Counted from the first letter of the stretch, positions 15,802-24,875 are shown. The stretch is 38,991 nt of DNA from Marvinbryantia formatexigens (GCA_021771035.1 JAETPU010000023.1:1-38991); one strand, 5' to 3'. The notes: generated by a model not told the origin, from the letters alone. Numbers and translations are program-made.

Positions 15802-17148
15802 ATGCAGCACACGAATTCAAGAAACCTGACCCAGGGCAGTATTGTCAAGAATCTGCTTATTTTTGCCGTGCCCTACCTCATCGCCAACTTTATTCAGGCC
15901 ATGTACGGCGCCGTCGATATGGCGATTGTGGGCTGGTTTGCGGATTCAGCCGGGATTTCCGCTGTTTCCACCGGCAGCCAGGTGATGCAGATTGTCACCA
16001 GCCTGGTGTCCGGGCTCACCATGGGGGGAACGATTCTGATTGCCCAATATTTCGGGGCCAACCAGAAGGAGGACACCACCCAAACCATCAGCACCATGCT
16101 TACCCTGTTTGCCGGGGCTGCGGTGGTGTTTACCGTCCTGATGCTGGCCCTGACAAAGCCCATCCTCTGGCTGCTGCAGACCCCTGCCGAGGCCTTTGAC
16201 GGCGCGGTATCCTATGTGTCCATCGGGGCCTGCGGCATCTTCTTCATCTTTGGGTATAACGCCATTTCCGCCATGCTGCGGGGTCTTGGGGATTCCCAGA
16301 GCCCGATGATCTTTGTGGGCATCGCCTGTGTGGCCAATATCCTTTTGGATCTGCTGTTTGTGGGCGGTTTTTCTATGGGTCCCGCGGGTGCGGCCCTGGC
16401 CACCATCCTCTCCCAGGGCATCAGTATGGTCCTGGCGATTGTGTATCTCACCCGGCGGAATTTTATCTTTTCCTTCCATTGGAAGAACTTTAAAATCTAT
16501 GCGGACAAGGCTAAAAACCTCTTTAAAATCGGGCTGCCCATCTCCCTGCAGGAGACCATGGTGAACATCTCCTTTCTGGTGATTGCCGCCATTGTCAATT
16601 CCCTGGGGGTTGTCACCTCCGCCGCTGTAGGCATTGCGGGGAAATTCGAAAATTTTGCCATGCTGCCGGCGAGCGCGTTTTCCGCGGCCATTGCCTCTAT
16701 GGCAGCCCAAAATATCGGGGCCAAACAGCCGGACAGGGCGAAAAAAACCCTCCACACCGGCATCGCACTCTCCTTTGCCTGCGCGATGGTGTTCTTTGGC
16801 TGGGTACAGCTGTTCCCAGCCAGCGTCCTGCAGATTTTCAAAGCCGACAATGCCGTCATCCTGGCGGGAACCGAATACCTGCGGGCCTTCTCCTTTGACT
16901 TCCTCATGGTTGCCTTTGTGTTCTGCATGAACGGCTTCTTTAACGGCTGCGGGCACACCTCCTATACCATGGCCAACGGCCTGGTGGCAACGATTTTGGT
17001 ACGGGTGCCCCTGGCCTTCCTGCTCAGCCGCCTCATTCCCGAAAGCCTCTTTGGAATCGGCCTTGCGGCGCCCAGCGCCTCCTTTGTCTCCATTGTTTGG
17101 GGCATATTTTATCTTCGTTCGAATAAATGGCGCCAGGCCAAGCTGTAG
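15802..17148 (+). CDS. MATE-family efflux transporter
   Basis: A protein of about 448 residues with twelve predicted membrane segments in two halves. Family features include the N-terminal LTQGSIVKNLLIFAVPYLIANFIQAMYGAVDMAIVG and VSGLTMGGTILIAQYFGA in the first half. The second half has the matching FKIGLPISLQETMVNISFLVIAAIV and ASAFSAAIASMAAQNIGAKQPDRAKK. MATE proteins export cationic or hydrophobic drugs and metabolites using a Na+ or H+ gradient. ATG 15802 has GGAGAG about nine bases upstream. The gene lies between an AraC regulator and a sulfatase and follows a candidate attenuator; substrate unknown. Confidence 0.92.
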   Translation: MQHTNSRNLTQGSIVKNLLIFAVPYLIANFIQAMYGAVDMAIVGWFADSAGISAVSTGSQVMQIVTSLVSGLTMGGTILIAQYFGANQKEDTTQTISTMLTLFAGAAVVFTVLMLALTKPILWLLQTPAEAFDGAVSYVSIGACGIFFIFGYNAISAMLRGLGDSQSPMIFVGIACVANILLDLLFVGGFSMGPAGAALATILSQGISMVLAIVYLTRRNFIFSFHWKNFKIYADKAKNLFKIGLPISLQETMVNISFLVIAAIVNSLGVVTSAAVGIAGKFENFAMLPASAFSAAIASMAAQNIGAKQPDRAKKTLHTGIALSFACAMVFFGWVQLFPASVLQIFKADNAVILAGTEYLRAFSFDFLMVAFVFCMNGFFNGCGHTSYTMANGLVATILVRVPLAFLLSRLIPESLFGIGLAAPSASFVSIVWGIFYLRSNKWRQAKL

Positions 17149-17263
17149 GGCGAATCCCAGTCTGGTGCCCTTCCCGGCGCGCCGTAACGCGTGTACAGAA
17201 AACCCGGCAAAAATCTGGCCCCCCGAACACAGGTTAAACTTTTTGGTATTCCGGGGATCCCTC

Positions 17264-17292
17264 TTGACTTTTTTCTCAAACATCCTTATGCT
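17264..17292 (+). promoter_or_regulatory. Putative promoter of the sulfatase gene
   Basis: TTGACT (17264-17269), 17 bases, TATGCT (17287-17292). It lies in the 361-base gap after the MATE gene; the remaining gap shows no other gene or repeat. It leaves a leader of about 210 nt. Confidence 0.4.
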
Positions 17293-17509
17293 GAGGGTAA
17301 ATCATTCCAGCGGGTGCCCTTCTGCACAGCGGCGGCAGTGCCTGTTTCCCGGGACTGCCCGTCTGCGCCCGTACCCGGTGGCTGTACATCACATACCTTA
17401 CAGCGGGACTAACACAAACCGTTAAAGCGGCCCTGGGGGAGCTGCGTTCCCAATCCGGCTGCGGCTGTTGTGGGTTCCGCCACGATTCCTGTTTGGGAGG
17501 AGAAGCTGT

Positions 17510-19042
17510 ATGAAACGTCCTAATATTGTTCTGTTCTTAGCGGAGGATCTGGATTTCGAATGTGTCAACTGTTTTAACCAGTACGCCACCAGCTACAGCG
17601 GCCTGAATGAGGCGGGCAACCCCTATGCCAGGGAACATTTTGCGCCCAACCGGGGGCTTTTAACCCCGCACATCGACTGCCTGGCTGGCGACGGCGTGCT
17701 CTTTGACAACTATTACTGTGCCTCTCCGGTATGCACCCCCGCGAGATATACGGTGATGACAGGGCGCTTCCCGGAGCGCAGCCGGGAGTTCTGTGAACTC
17801 AATGAGGGAAAACCCGCCACCGTATGGTTCAATACGCCGGTTACCCCTGGGGAAACCCTTCTGCCCCGTGTGCTGCACGAGGACGGCTACCGCACCGGAA
17901 TGTTCGGGAAATGGCATAACTTTCCCAGGGAAATCGGCCGGGAGATCCATGCCAAATACCACTCGTTCCCACAGGATATCCCATGGGAGGATGAGCGGGC
18001 GCAGAAAGGCGTTCGGGAAGGATACCAAACGGCTGTCAATTATTTAAAAAAACCGGAGTTCGGCTGGGATGTGGTGGACAGGCTCTACCACGATAACCCG
18101 GAACCCTACCTGCCGGAGTGCCTGAGCAGCCAGAATATTGACTGGGTAGTGGAGGGCGCCGTCAATTACATCCAGGATCAAAAGGAGAGGGAGGATCCCT
18201 TCTTTGCCTATGTGGCGGTATCCCTTCCCCATTCCCGGTATAACGGCAAACGCTTTTTAGAGGCCAATCCTCTGTCCTCGCCCGCCGGGCTCCTTGAGGA
18301 ACCCCCTCATGTGATGTCGGATCGTCAGACCATTTACCGCCGGGTTAAGGCTGCGGGCCTTCCGGACAGCGCCTGCGAGGGGCTGTGGCTGGATGAGGCC
18401 ATCCGTGCCCTGCGCCGGGCCATCCGTTTTGCCGGCAAGGAGGAGGATACCTGCTTTATTTTTACCACCGACCATCCCACGGCAGGCAAGGGGAGCGTCC
18501 ATTTGGGACGGATTCCTCTGATTATCTATTGGCCGGGCCATATCGAGGGCGGCCTGGTGCAGAGTGCCCTGCTCAGCGAAACGGATCTGGCCTCCACGAT
18601 CCTGGAGATTGCCGGGGCAAAAATCCCCGATGAAATGCAGCAGGACGGACACAGCTTTTTGGGCCTGCTCACCTCAGGGGAGTACCAGGAGCGTTCCAGC
18701 ATCCTGATGGAACTGGTGAACAGCCGGGCTGTGGTGAAGGACGGCTTCAAGTACATTGCCAACCGCCTGCCCAATGGAACCCCGGAGGAAATAGCGGCGC
18801 TCAAAAAGGTGGGCTGGCTGGCCCAGCCGGTGTGGCATGAGGTGTACTGGAACCTGCTGGACAGCTTCCCCAATTATTTTGATGAGGATGAACTCTATGA
18901 TATTGCCGCGGATCCACTGGAACAGCATAACCTTGCCAAGGATCCGGCATACCGGGAGGTTTTGGTACAGATGCGCGCCCAGCTGGCGGAGCACCTGCGC
19001 ACATTGCCCCATCCCTTTGGAGAATTTACCCAAGAGAAATAA
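17510..19042 (+). CDS. Sulfatase (Cys-type, formylglycine-dependent arylsulfatase-like)
   Basis: A 510-residue sulfatase/alkaline phosphatase-fold enzyme. RPNIVLFLAEDLD places the metal-binding Asp13. C-T-P-A-R at residues 75-79 is the sulfatase signature; Cys75 would be oxidised to formylglycine by an anaerobic radical-SAM maturase (anSME), which is not in the window. FGKWH, FFAYVAVSLPHSRY and FTTDHPTAG carry further family active-site positions. There is no signal peptide, so it would act in the cytoplasm on imported sulfate esters such as host glycan fragments or small molecules. Start ATG 17510 has GGGAGGAG upstream. A small membrane protein follows after 16 bases. Substrate unknown; the AraC/MATE neighbours may share its pathway. 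Confidence 0.9.
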   Translation: MKRPNIVLFLAEDLDFECVNCFNQYATSYSGLNEAGNPYAREHFAPNRGLLTPHIDCLAGDGVLFDNYYCASPVCTPARYTVMTGRFPERSREFCELNEGKPATVWFNTPVTPGETLLPRVLHEDGYRTGMFGKWHNFPREIGREIHAKYHSFPQDIPWEDERAQKGVREGYQTAVNYLKKPEFGWDVVDRLYHDNPEPYLPECLSSQNIDWVVEGAVNYIQDQKEREDPFFAYVAVSLPHSRYNGKRFLEANPLSSPAGLLEEPPHVMSDRQTIYRRVKAAGLPDSACEGLWLDEAIRALRRAIRFAGKEEDTCFIFTTDHPTAGKGSVHLGRIPLIIYWPGHIEGGLVQSALLSETDLASTILEIAGAKIPDEMQQDGHSFLGLLTSGEYQERSSILMELVNSRAVVKDGFKYIANRLPNGTPEEIAALKKVGWLAQPVWHEVYWNLLDSFPNYFDEDELYDIAADPLEQHNLAKDPAYREVLVQMRAQLAEHLRTLPHPFGEFTQEK

Positions 19043-19058
19043 TTCCGGAGGACGATTG

Positions 19059-19226
19059 ATGGGCATCTGCAAAGCGAAAAGGAAAGAAAGGTCTGAATTT
19101 ATGGAACAACACAGAGGACACGATATGTGGAAATCCATCGTAGCCATTGTCTTGGCGATTACTGCCGCGGCGGCATTTATCTTTAATGCCCTGGTATGTA
19201 TGATTATAATGAAGCGGGACGACTGA
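19059..19226 (+). CDS. Small single-pass membrane protein downstream of the sulfatase
   Basis: 55 residues: a basic N-terminus (MGICKAKRKERSEF, then MEQHRGHDMWK), one hydrophobic helix (SIVAIVLAITAAAAFIFNALVCMII) and a short charged tail MKRDD. GGAGG lies seven bases before the ATG. It begins 16 bases after the sulfatase stop and is followed by a strong terminator, so it is very likely translated from the same transcript. The basic N-terminus predicts the C-terminus outside. No homologue was recognised. A later start at the MEQHRG methionine is possible but has a weaker ribosome site. Confidence 0.65.
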   Translation: MGICKAKRKERSEFMEQHRGHDMWKSIVAIVLAITAAAAFIFNALVCMIIMKRDD

Positions 19227-19262
19227 ACCCCGTTTCCCGGGAAATAACCGTTACTGCGATGT

Positions 19263-19305
19263 ACCCCCGCTGCCCTTGCTGTAAGGCGGCGGGGGTGCAT
19301 CGTTT
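19263..19305 (+). terminator. Intrinsic terminator of the sulfatase operon
   Basis: A twelve-pair stem of ACCCCCGCTGCC with GGCGGCGGGGGT around a short loop, then GCATCGTTTT. Confidence 0.85.
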
Positions 19306-19500
19306 TAGTACCAGAAAGATTATCATCCAATTCCCACCCCGAGCCCTGCCGGGCGGCCCTACGTTTCCCTCGACCGAGCAAGGCTTGCTCAGAAAGAAAG
19401 TAGGCAAAGACTCGCCCAAGAGGGGCTCTCCCCTCTTGGGTATCTCCCCCTTTGGGGCAGTTTTTTGCACTCAATCAGTCGAGGCTGGAACAAAGTCGGG
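19306..19500. repeat. Mosaic intergenic repeat, block C (short copy)
   Basis: Closely matches 11413-11610 in the same orientation: AGATTATCATCCAATT, CCCCGAGCCCTGCCGGGCGG, GCTCAGAAAGAAAGTAGGC, then the AAGAGGGG/CCCCTCTT hairpin and a CCCC/GGGG stem with T run. Only the right part of the longer mosaic is present. Together with the two adjacent terminators it fills the 365-base gap between convergent genes. Confidence 0.85.
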
Positions 19501-19545
19501 AACCGCAGGCACTCCGGCAGAGAAAAATGACCGCTATAAGCCAAT

Positions 19546-19582
19546 AGCAAACAGGCAAGGGAATTTCCCTTGCCTGTTTGCT
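19546..19582. terminator. Hairpin terminator 3' of spoIIE
   Basis: A perfect sixteen-pair inverted repeat, AGCAAACAGGCAAGGG and CCCTTGCCTGTTTGCT, around AATTT, ten bases beyond the spoIIE stop. No immediate T run is seen on the minus strand, so termination strength is uncertain. Confidence 0.65.
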
Positions 19583-19591
19583 GCTGAGCGC

Positions 19592-21940
19592 TCAGTCGTT
19601 GCGCTTGAGCTTGAGCGCCAGAACCGTGATGTCGTCGTCGTGTCCGTCAATATGCCGCATTTTCGCAGAAGCGGCAATTTTTTGGGCGATTTCCTGGGCG
19701 GAAAGGGAACCGTACAGCTCCAATTCAGAGAGGATCCAGTCATCTCCCGACATAGTGGCCCCGTCGGAGACTAAAACTACCACATCATCCTCCTGGAGGT
19801 TCAGGGTACAGTGCTCAAAGGCCACGCCCCGCAGAATTCCAGCAGGCAAACTGGCAGCCTCCACCCGGGTGCACTGGGCGCCGTGCCGGCTGTTGCGCCG
19901 CACAAAGGCTGGGGCCGCGCCCGCCTTGTAGAACTTTGCCTGCCCGGTATAGAGATCCAAGCTTACAGCGTCCAGGGTGGCCAGGGATTCCTCCTGGGAT
20001 TTCACCAGCAGGGCGGAGTTTACTAATTTGAGCGCTGCGTCATAGTCAAAGCCAGCCTGCACCAGCCGCGCCAGCAGGCTGGAGGCCATGGAGGAATCCA
20101 CCGCGGCCCTGCCGCCGCATCCCATGCCGTCGCTGAGGATGAGGTGCATCCAGCCGTGGAAATCCAAAAACTGCTCGTAGCTGTCCCCGCATAGCTTCTC
20201 TGAGCGGAAGGAACATTGGCTGGCGCCGAACTCAGGGGAAAATTCCGCCTTTTCATGGAAGGCAATCCGGGTATTTCCATTCCAGTCCGTGCGTTGGGGA
20301 GAATCGAATTCCCGGTCGCACAGTTCCTCCAGATCCGTCAGGAACCCCTCCTTGAACCGGATGGCCTTGGTCTTGGCGAGGGTAGCCTGTATGGTCATCT
20401 TGGAATAGGTATCCTCATAGCACTCCAGGGACTGCACGGGAAGCCCGTGTTTTTGGAACAGCTTGAGCAGCTTCTCCTGGATGGCCTGGGGCGCGCTGTG
20501 GATTTCGCCAACCTCCTGGGAGAGCTTGTCCATTGCCAGGGAGAGCCCTTCGAACTGATCCGTCACCACAGAACGGACCTGGGAAATCTCCCGCTGGGTT
20601 CCGCTGCGGGTGAGATATTCCCCGTAGCACTGGTTGATTCCAGTTACCAGTGCTCCCAGCTTACAGCACTTGTCCTGTAAATAACCGGGTACATCCGCCT
20701 GGGAGATGGTGCCGTTTTGCCGCAGCAATTCGGTGATATCGTTCATGGCGTTCATGGTATCGGTATATTTGCTCTGCCAGCAGTAAACATTGGAGCCGCA
20801 CCGGCGGCACACCCGCTGTGCCGCGGTTTCAAATACGTTGCTGATGGGTTCCTGCTCCATGCTTCCCAGTCGGTCCGCCACCTTCTGGGTGGTGCCGGCG
20901 ATATCCTTCAGGGCATCTGAGGCACAGCCCAGCCGGGAGAGAATGGCCCGGCGTACAGGGGTCCCGGGATTCAGGACAGCTTCGGATTTGGCAGGGGCCT
21001 CCTGGATTCGGTTGAGCCAGCCCATGGGAATGAGAAGAAACACGACGGTGGCGCAGGCGGTCTCCAAAATGGGGATAAGCGAGGACATCTCCTTGCCGAA
21101 CAGGACGGCGGACAGGGAATTAATCAGGATAAAGACCACCGCGCTGCCCAGCTTTCCGAATACGGAAAAAACCCCGGCCATCATTCCGCCAAACCCATAG
21201 GAACCCATGAGAAAGCCGAATTTTCCGCTTACCAGGCTCATGGCCGCTCCCGCTGTCACCCCCGCCACAGCCCCGGCGGATTCCTTTCCCCGCACCGCGC
21301 AAAGCAGAATCACGACGATTGCCAGCATCCGCCCCAGGGACAGGGAGGCGATTTCCCATTCCGAGAGGGCCATAATAAAGATGGCGAAGGAGACCAGCAG
21401 GCAGGGCATGGCCTGAGCCGGGAGATGGCGCACCTCGCGCAGAGATTCCAGGCTCGCCAGGCTTCTTCCGAAGAAATAGGTGGCGCCTGCCGCCATGATG
21501 GATTCCCCGATGCTCATCACCACATAGTAGGGATCCATACCGCCCAGCGCCGTGAGCGTGATGGACATGGAGAATACCGACAGGAAGGATACCGCCACCC
21601 TGGCGCCCAGGGACTGGGCGGGCTTGCCCAGGGATCTTGCCAGGTAGCGTACCCCCACAATGATGAGCACTGCCGCAATGTATTTCATCCCGGACCCCGG
21701 GTTTCCGGAGAGCACGCTGCCCAGGATGGCTCCCGCTGCGGCTATCAGTTCATAGTCCCGGGGCGCCGCCGCACAAAAGGCCGCTCCAAAGGGGGCTACT
21801 GTTTTAAAGACGATGGAGTTGGCTAAAATTGCGCTGATCAGGCCGTATATCCCGGCGGCAATCCAGGGCCGGTTCTCCTGAGCCAGATTCCGCAGACGCG
21901 CTCTCACGTCGAATCCGGCAGTCTGCGCCGTATGTTTCAT
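19592..21940 (-). CDS. spoIIE: Stage II sporulation protein E (SpoIIE), PP2C-type serine phosphatase
   Basis: A 782-residue protein with the full SpoIIE layout. The N-terminal ~330 residues form about ten membrane segments. The middle region has cysteines in CRRCGSNVYCW and a helical FtsZ-interacting part. The C-terminal PP2C domain (about residues 555-780) shows LILSDGMGCGGRAAVDS, VSDGATMSGDDW and HDDDITVLALKL as metal-binding aspartates. In sporulating Firmicutes it localises to the asymmetric septum and dephosphorylates SpoIIAA to activate sigma-F in the forespore. AAGGAG lies about 11 bases before the ATG. It is a single-gene unit; its presence argues for endospore formation. Confidence 0.96.
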   Translation of the reverse strand: MKHTAQTAGFDVRARLRNLAQENRPWIAAGIYGLISAILANSIVFKTVAPFGAAFCAAAPRDYELIAAAGAILGSVLSGNPGSGMKYIAAVLIIVGVRYLARSLGKPAQSLGARVAVSFLSVFSMSITLTALGGMDPYYVVMSIGESIMAAGATYFFGRSLASLESLREVRHLPAQAMPCLLVSFAIFIMALSEWEIASLSLGRMLAIVVILLCAVRGKESAGAVAGVTAGAAMSLVSGKFGFLMGSYGFGGMMAGVFSVFGKLGSAVVFILINSLSAVLFGKEMSSLIPILETACATVVFLLIPMGWLNRIQEAPAKSEAVLNPGTPVRRAILSRLGCASDALKDIAGTTQKVADRLGSMEQEPISNVFETAAQRVCRRCGSNVYCWQSKYTDTMNAMNDITELLRQNGTISQADVPGYLQDKCCKLGALVTGINQCYGEYLTRSGTQREISQVRSVVTDQFEGLSLAMDKLSQEVGEIHSAPQAIQEKLLKLFQKHGLPVQSLECYEDTYSKMTIQATLAKTKAIRFKEGFLTDLEELCDREFDSPQRTDWNGNTRIAFHEKAEFSPEFGASQCSFRSEKLCGDSYEQFLDFHGWMHLILSDGMGCGGRAAVDSSMASSLLARLVQAGFDYDAALKLVNSALLVKSQEESLATLDAVSLDLYTGQAKFYKAGAAPAFVRRNSRHGAQCTRVEAASLPAGILRGVAFEHCTLNLQEDDVVVLVSDGATMSGDDWILSELELYGSLSAQEIAQKIAASAKMRHIDGHDDDITVLALKLKRND

Positions 21941-22104
21941 GGTACATTCCGCTCCTTTCGTGTCCAGCTTCGCAAATCCGAAGCGGTTCTATCGTTTGCC
22001 CGCCTTTGGGAGGAATTCTGCCGCCCAGTGGGACAGGATTCCCCGGGTTTCCTGGGACGCGGCCCGGTTCCCGCAGATTTCGGGCTCTATCGGGATTACC
22101 TCCG

Positions 22105-22133
22105 ATTATAGCCTGTCCAACTGGAAAAAAGTG
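22105..22133 (-). promoter_or_regulatory. Candidate spoIIE promoter
   Basis: On the minus strand a consensus TATAAT (at 22105-22110) has a poor -35 region, which would fit an activator-dependent promoter such as the Spo0A-controlled spoIIE promoters of Bacillus. No clear Spo0A box was found directly upstream. The rest of 22140-22440 shows no gene or repeat. Confidence 0.35.
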
Positions 22134-22485
22134 TCATAGTAAGGGGGTTCCCAGACTGGAAAAGCCGCCTTTTTCGGGATGTGTTTTCCACTTTTCAACC
22201 CGCACATGGTGAATAACAGGAGAACAGAGGGAATGCGCTTGCTTTTTGCGCCCAAAACAGTACCGGAACGCGGCAGACACAGGGGAGGCGTTCCTGAAAG
22301 GGAGACTGCGCTGGTTTTGGGATGCGGCAGCGCGGTAAATTCCGGGGAAAGGCTCAGATGGAGGGAATGCGGGCAAAGGCAGGATGGGGGCGGGAACCAG
22401 TTCGTCAAGATCTCTTAAAAAGAGGATGGGATCATAGAAAAATGACAGTAATATGACGATAATATGAATAAATGAACAAGAATGC

Positions 22486-22515
22486 TTGCGGATGTTCACA
22501 ATCATGTGGTATAGT
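22486..22515 (+). promoter_or_regulatory. Promoter of the purine permease gene
   Basis: TTGCGG (22486-22491), 18 bases, TATAGT (22510-22515) with an extended TGG before it. TGTCGAA, the Spo0A-box core, occurs at 22530-22536 as part of an ATTTCGA/TCGAAAT inverted repeat (22517-22538), just after the expected start site. Confidence 0.5.
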
Positions 22516-22539
22516 TATTTCGAGTTCATTGTCGAAATA

Positions 22540-22689
22540 CTGGTAAAAATGAATGGATACCTGCCGTCTGAGAGGCCCGGCGGGACAGGGCCGGCACAGA
22601 GGGTTGGAACGGAAACACACCGCCCATTCTGCAGTATTTCCCAAGCCGCTATTGGCTCATGTTTGATTTTATAGGGAGGTTTTTTGAGG
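22540..22689 (+). promoter_or_regulatory. Structured 5' leader of the purine permease mRNA
   Basis: The untranslated leader is about 165 nt. CCTGCCG/CGGCGGG and GGCCC/GGGCC stems overlap around 22559-22605 and exclude one another. GGG/CCC and CGG/CCG pairs follow, then AGCC/GGCT before a T-rich stretch and the ribosome site. This is the arrangement of a riboswitch or attenuator, but the conserved core of the purine (guanine/adenine) riboswitch is not seen. Confidence 0.35.
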
Positions 22690-24084
22690 ATGTTAGAAAA
22701 ATATTTCCATCTCAAGGAACACGGCACCACAGTTCGGACAGAGATCCTGGCAGGTATCACCACCTTTTTCACCATGGCCTATATCCTGGCTGTCAACCCG
22801 GCCATGCTGGCGGAGGGCGCCGGAATGGGCGTTGGCTCTCCGGTTTTTAACGGTGTGTTCTTTGCCACCTGTATTTCTGCCTTTATTGGAACGGCGCTGA
22901 TGGCGTTCCTGGCGAAACTGCCTTTTGCTCAGGCTCCTGGAATGGGCCTGAATGCGTTCTTTGCCTATACGGTCATGCTGGGAATGGGATATTCCTACAG
23001 CCAGACCCTGGCAATCGTTTTCATCTCCGGTATCCTGTTCATCACCATCACCATCGTGGGCCTGCGTGAGGCCATTGTCCGGGCGATTCCGGCCAATATC
23101 AAAATTGCCATCTCCGCCGGTATCGGCCTGTTCCTGGCATTTTTGGGCCTGCAGAAGGCCGGGCTCTCCATCAACAGCGATTCCACTCTGGTGACCCTGG
23201 TGGACTTTTCCAAAATCGGCACTCCCGAGCAGCACACCGCGCTGGTGGGAACCATCCTGGCCTTTGTGGGCCTGCTGGTCATCGCCGCACTGTATCAGCT
23301 CAAGGTCAAGGGTTCCATCCTCATCGGAATCCTGTTGGTGACCATCGTGGGAATCCCCTTCGGCGTCACCCAGCTGCCCGAAACCTTCAGCTTCAACATC
23401 GGTGCGCAGTTTAATGACTTTATGAGCACCTCCGTGGGTGCCTTTGCGGGCGGCTTCAAGGATTTGCTGGGCGGTTCCTCCAGCTTTGTGGAGGGTGTAT
23501 TCACGGTGGCGATGCTGGTAATCTCCTTCTCCCTGGTGGATATGTTCGATACCATCGGAACCCTTCTGGGCACCGCTAAAAAGGCCGATCTGCTGGACAA
23601 GGACGGCAATATGCCCGGCATGAAGAAGGCCCTTCTGTGCGACGCTATCGCAACCACTGCCGGCGCTATGCTGGGTACCTCTACCGTGACCACCTATGTG
23701 GAGTCCTCCGCTGGTATCGGTGAGGGCGGAAGAACCGGACTCACCTCCGCGGTGACCGCAGTTCTGTTCCTGGTGGCTCTGATCGCCGCTCCCTTCATCA
23801 GCATCATCCCCGCCTATGCCACGGCTCCGGCATTGATCTTTGTGGGCGCGCTGATGATCTCCGGTATCAAGGATATTGATTTCTCCGAAATTTCAGAGGC
23901 GGTTCCGGCATTTTTGACCATTGCCCTGATGCCGCTGACCTATTCTATCGCCAATGGTATCGCCTTCGGACTGATTTCCTATGTGGTCATCAAGGCCCTG
24001 TGCGGAAAGTTCAAGGAGATCAACTGGCTGACCCTGGTTCTGGCGCTGCTCTTCATCGTGCGGTTCTTCTGTATGTCCATGTAA
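22690..24084 (+). CDS. NCS2-family purine permease (AzgA/PbuG-type guanine/hypoxanthine transporter)
   Basis: A 464-residue polytopic membrane protein. MLEKYFHLKEHGTTVRTEILAGITTFFTMAYILAVNP is the typical AzgA-type N-terminus. The substrate-region motifs QAPGMGLNAFFAYTV and DMFDTIGTLLGTA follow, as does GTSTVTTYVESSAGIGEGGRTGLT. AzgA/PbuG proteins import hypoxanthine, guanine or adenine with protons. ATG 22690 matches family N-termini and has GGGAGG ten bases upstream; TTG 22684 is an alternative. It is a single-gene unit with its own promoter, long structured leader and terminator. Which purine it takes cannot be decided. Confidence 0.93.
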   Translation: MLEKYFHLKEHGTTVRTEILAGITTFFTMAYILAVNPAMLAEGAGMGVGSPVFNGVFFATCISAFIGTALMAFLAKLPFAQAPGMGLNAFFAYTVMLGMGYSYSQTLAIVFISGILFITITIVGLREAIVRAIPANIKIAISAGIGLFLAFLGLQKAGLSINSDSTLVTLVDFSKIGTPEQHTALVGTILAFVGLLVIAALYQLKVKGSILIGILLVTIVGIPFGVTQLPETFSFNIGAQFNDFMSTSVGAFAGGFKDLLGGSSSFVEGVFTVAMLVISFSLVDMFDTIGTLLGTAKKADLLDKDGNMPGMKKALLCDAIATTAGAMLGTSTVTTYVESSAGIGEGGRTGLTSAVTAVLFLVALIAAPFISIIPAYATAPALIFVGALMISGIKDIDFSEISEAVPAFLTIALMPLTYSIANGIAFGLISYVVIKALCGKFKEINWLTLVLALLFIVRFFCMSM

Positions 24085-24116
24085 GCGCGCTGAGGATCCA
24101 CAGTTTTTCAAAGAAC

Positions 24117-24165
24117 AAAACCCCCTTCTCCTGCCATTGTCCCATGGCAGGGGAAGGGGGTTTTT
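24117..24165 (+). terminator. Intrinsic terminator of the purine permease
   Basis: AAAACCCCCTTC...CTGCCAT pairs with ATGGCAG...GAAGGGGGTTTTT; a long stem with flanking A and T runs. Confidence 0.88.
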
Positions 24166-24317
24166 CTGTCCGCATCAGTGGGATGGCAGCTATCATCCTG
24201 ACACTGGTAACACCTTGTTCCGAAAATCGATCCGGGCCGCAGGAAAATGGACGCCGCAGGACACCTGTTATAGATAGAAGCAATCCCTGGTGTTATCCAA
24301 AGGGAAGGAGGAACAAA

Positions 24318-24875
24318 ATGAAACCCAAAGGAAAAGGAAGGCTGCTGTTAGGCGCTGCGGCACTGGTGCTGGCAGCCGTGGGGGCCGTGCTGCTGTTTGG
24401 AGGGATGAAACCCCTGCGCCATCTGCGGGCGCAGGACCTGGCGTCGGTTACGCTTCAGCTGAGTCCCTCGGGCGGGAGCGTCAGGATAGAAAAGGAAGAC
24501 TTCCCGGAGCTGGCGGGGATTCTCAGCGGAATCACCGTGTGCCCCGATAAGGACGCAGATCTCGCGGGCCAGTGGGCAAATTTCAATTTGGTAAAAAAGG
24601 ATGGGACACAGCTGCGGATCGGGCTTTGTGATCCGGTGCTCAGCCTGGATGGAACCGGATACCGGTGCCGGGGCGCCGCGGGGAGGCGTCTGGAGGAGTT
24701 CGCACGAAGAATTTGGAATCAGCAGGCGCGGGAACATCTTATGCCGACGCCCCGAGCCCCCCAGCTGGGGAAAGGATCCGGGACATTGGGATTTCCACGC
24801 CCTTCTTTCAAACAAAATTGGGGGACGCCGCGCTCTCGGAACAGCCTTTTGGTGCCGGAAACCATGCCGCTCTGA
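24318..24875 (+). CDS. Membrane-anchored hypothetical protein
   Basis: 186 residues. A basic start (MKPKGKGR) leads into one hydrophobic segment (LLLGAAALVLAAVGAVLLFGGM), then an external part with LASVTLQLSPSGGSVRIEKEDFPELAGILSGI and FNLVKKDGTQLRIGLCDPVLSLDGTGYRC. No domain was recognised, although the beta-rich part resembles small Firmicutes stress or lipoprotein modules. After RRLEEFARRIWNQQA the last ~45 residues are proline-rich and unlike the rest, so the original protein may have ended earlier and read-through or a frameshift may have altered the tail. GGAAGGAGG precedes the ATG. Confidence 0.6.
   Translation: MKPKGKGRLLLGAAALVLAAVGAVLLFGGMKPLRHLRAQDLASVTLQLSPSGGSVRIEKEDFPELAGILSGITVCPDKDADLAGQWANFNLVKKDGTQLRIGLCDPVLSLDGTGYRCRGAAGRRLEEFARRIWNQQAREHLMPTPRAPQLGKGSGTLGFPRPSFKQNWGTPRSRNSLLVPETMPL

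Noticed and set aside
15946-17283. 445-codon minus-strand frame opposite the MATE gene
   Set aside because: Gly/His/Gln-rich shadow of a GC-rich membrane protein gene; the plus-strand MATE protein is unambiguous.
22530-22536. Spo0A box assigned to spoIIE
   Set aside because: TGTCGAA is about 590 bases from the spoIIE start and downstream of the permease promoter; a single 7-base match is weak, so it is only mentioned with the permease promoter.
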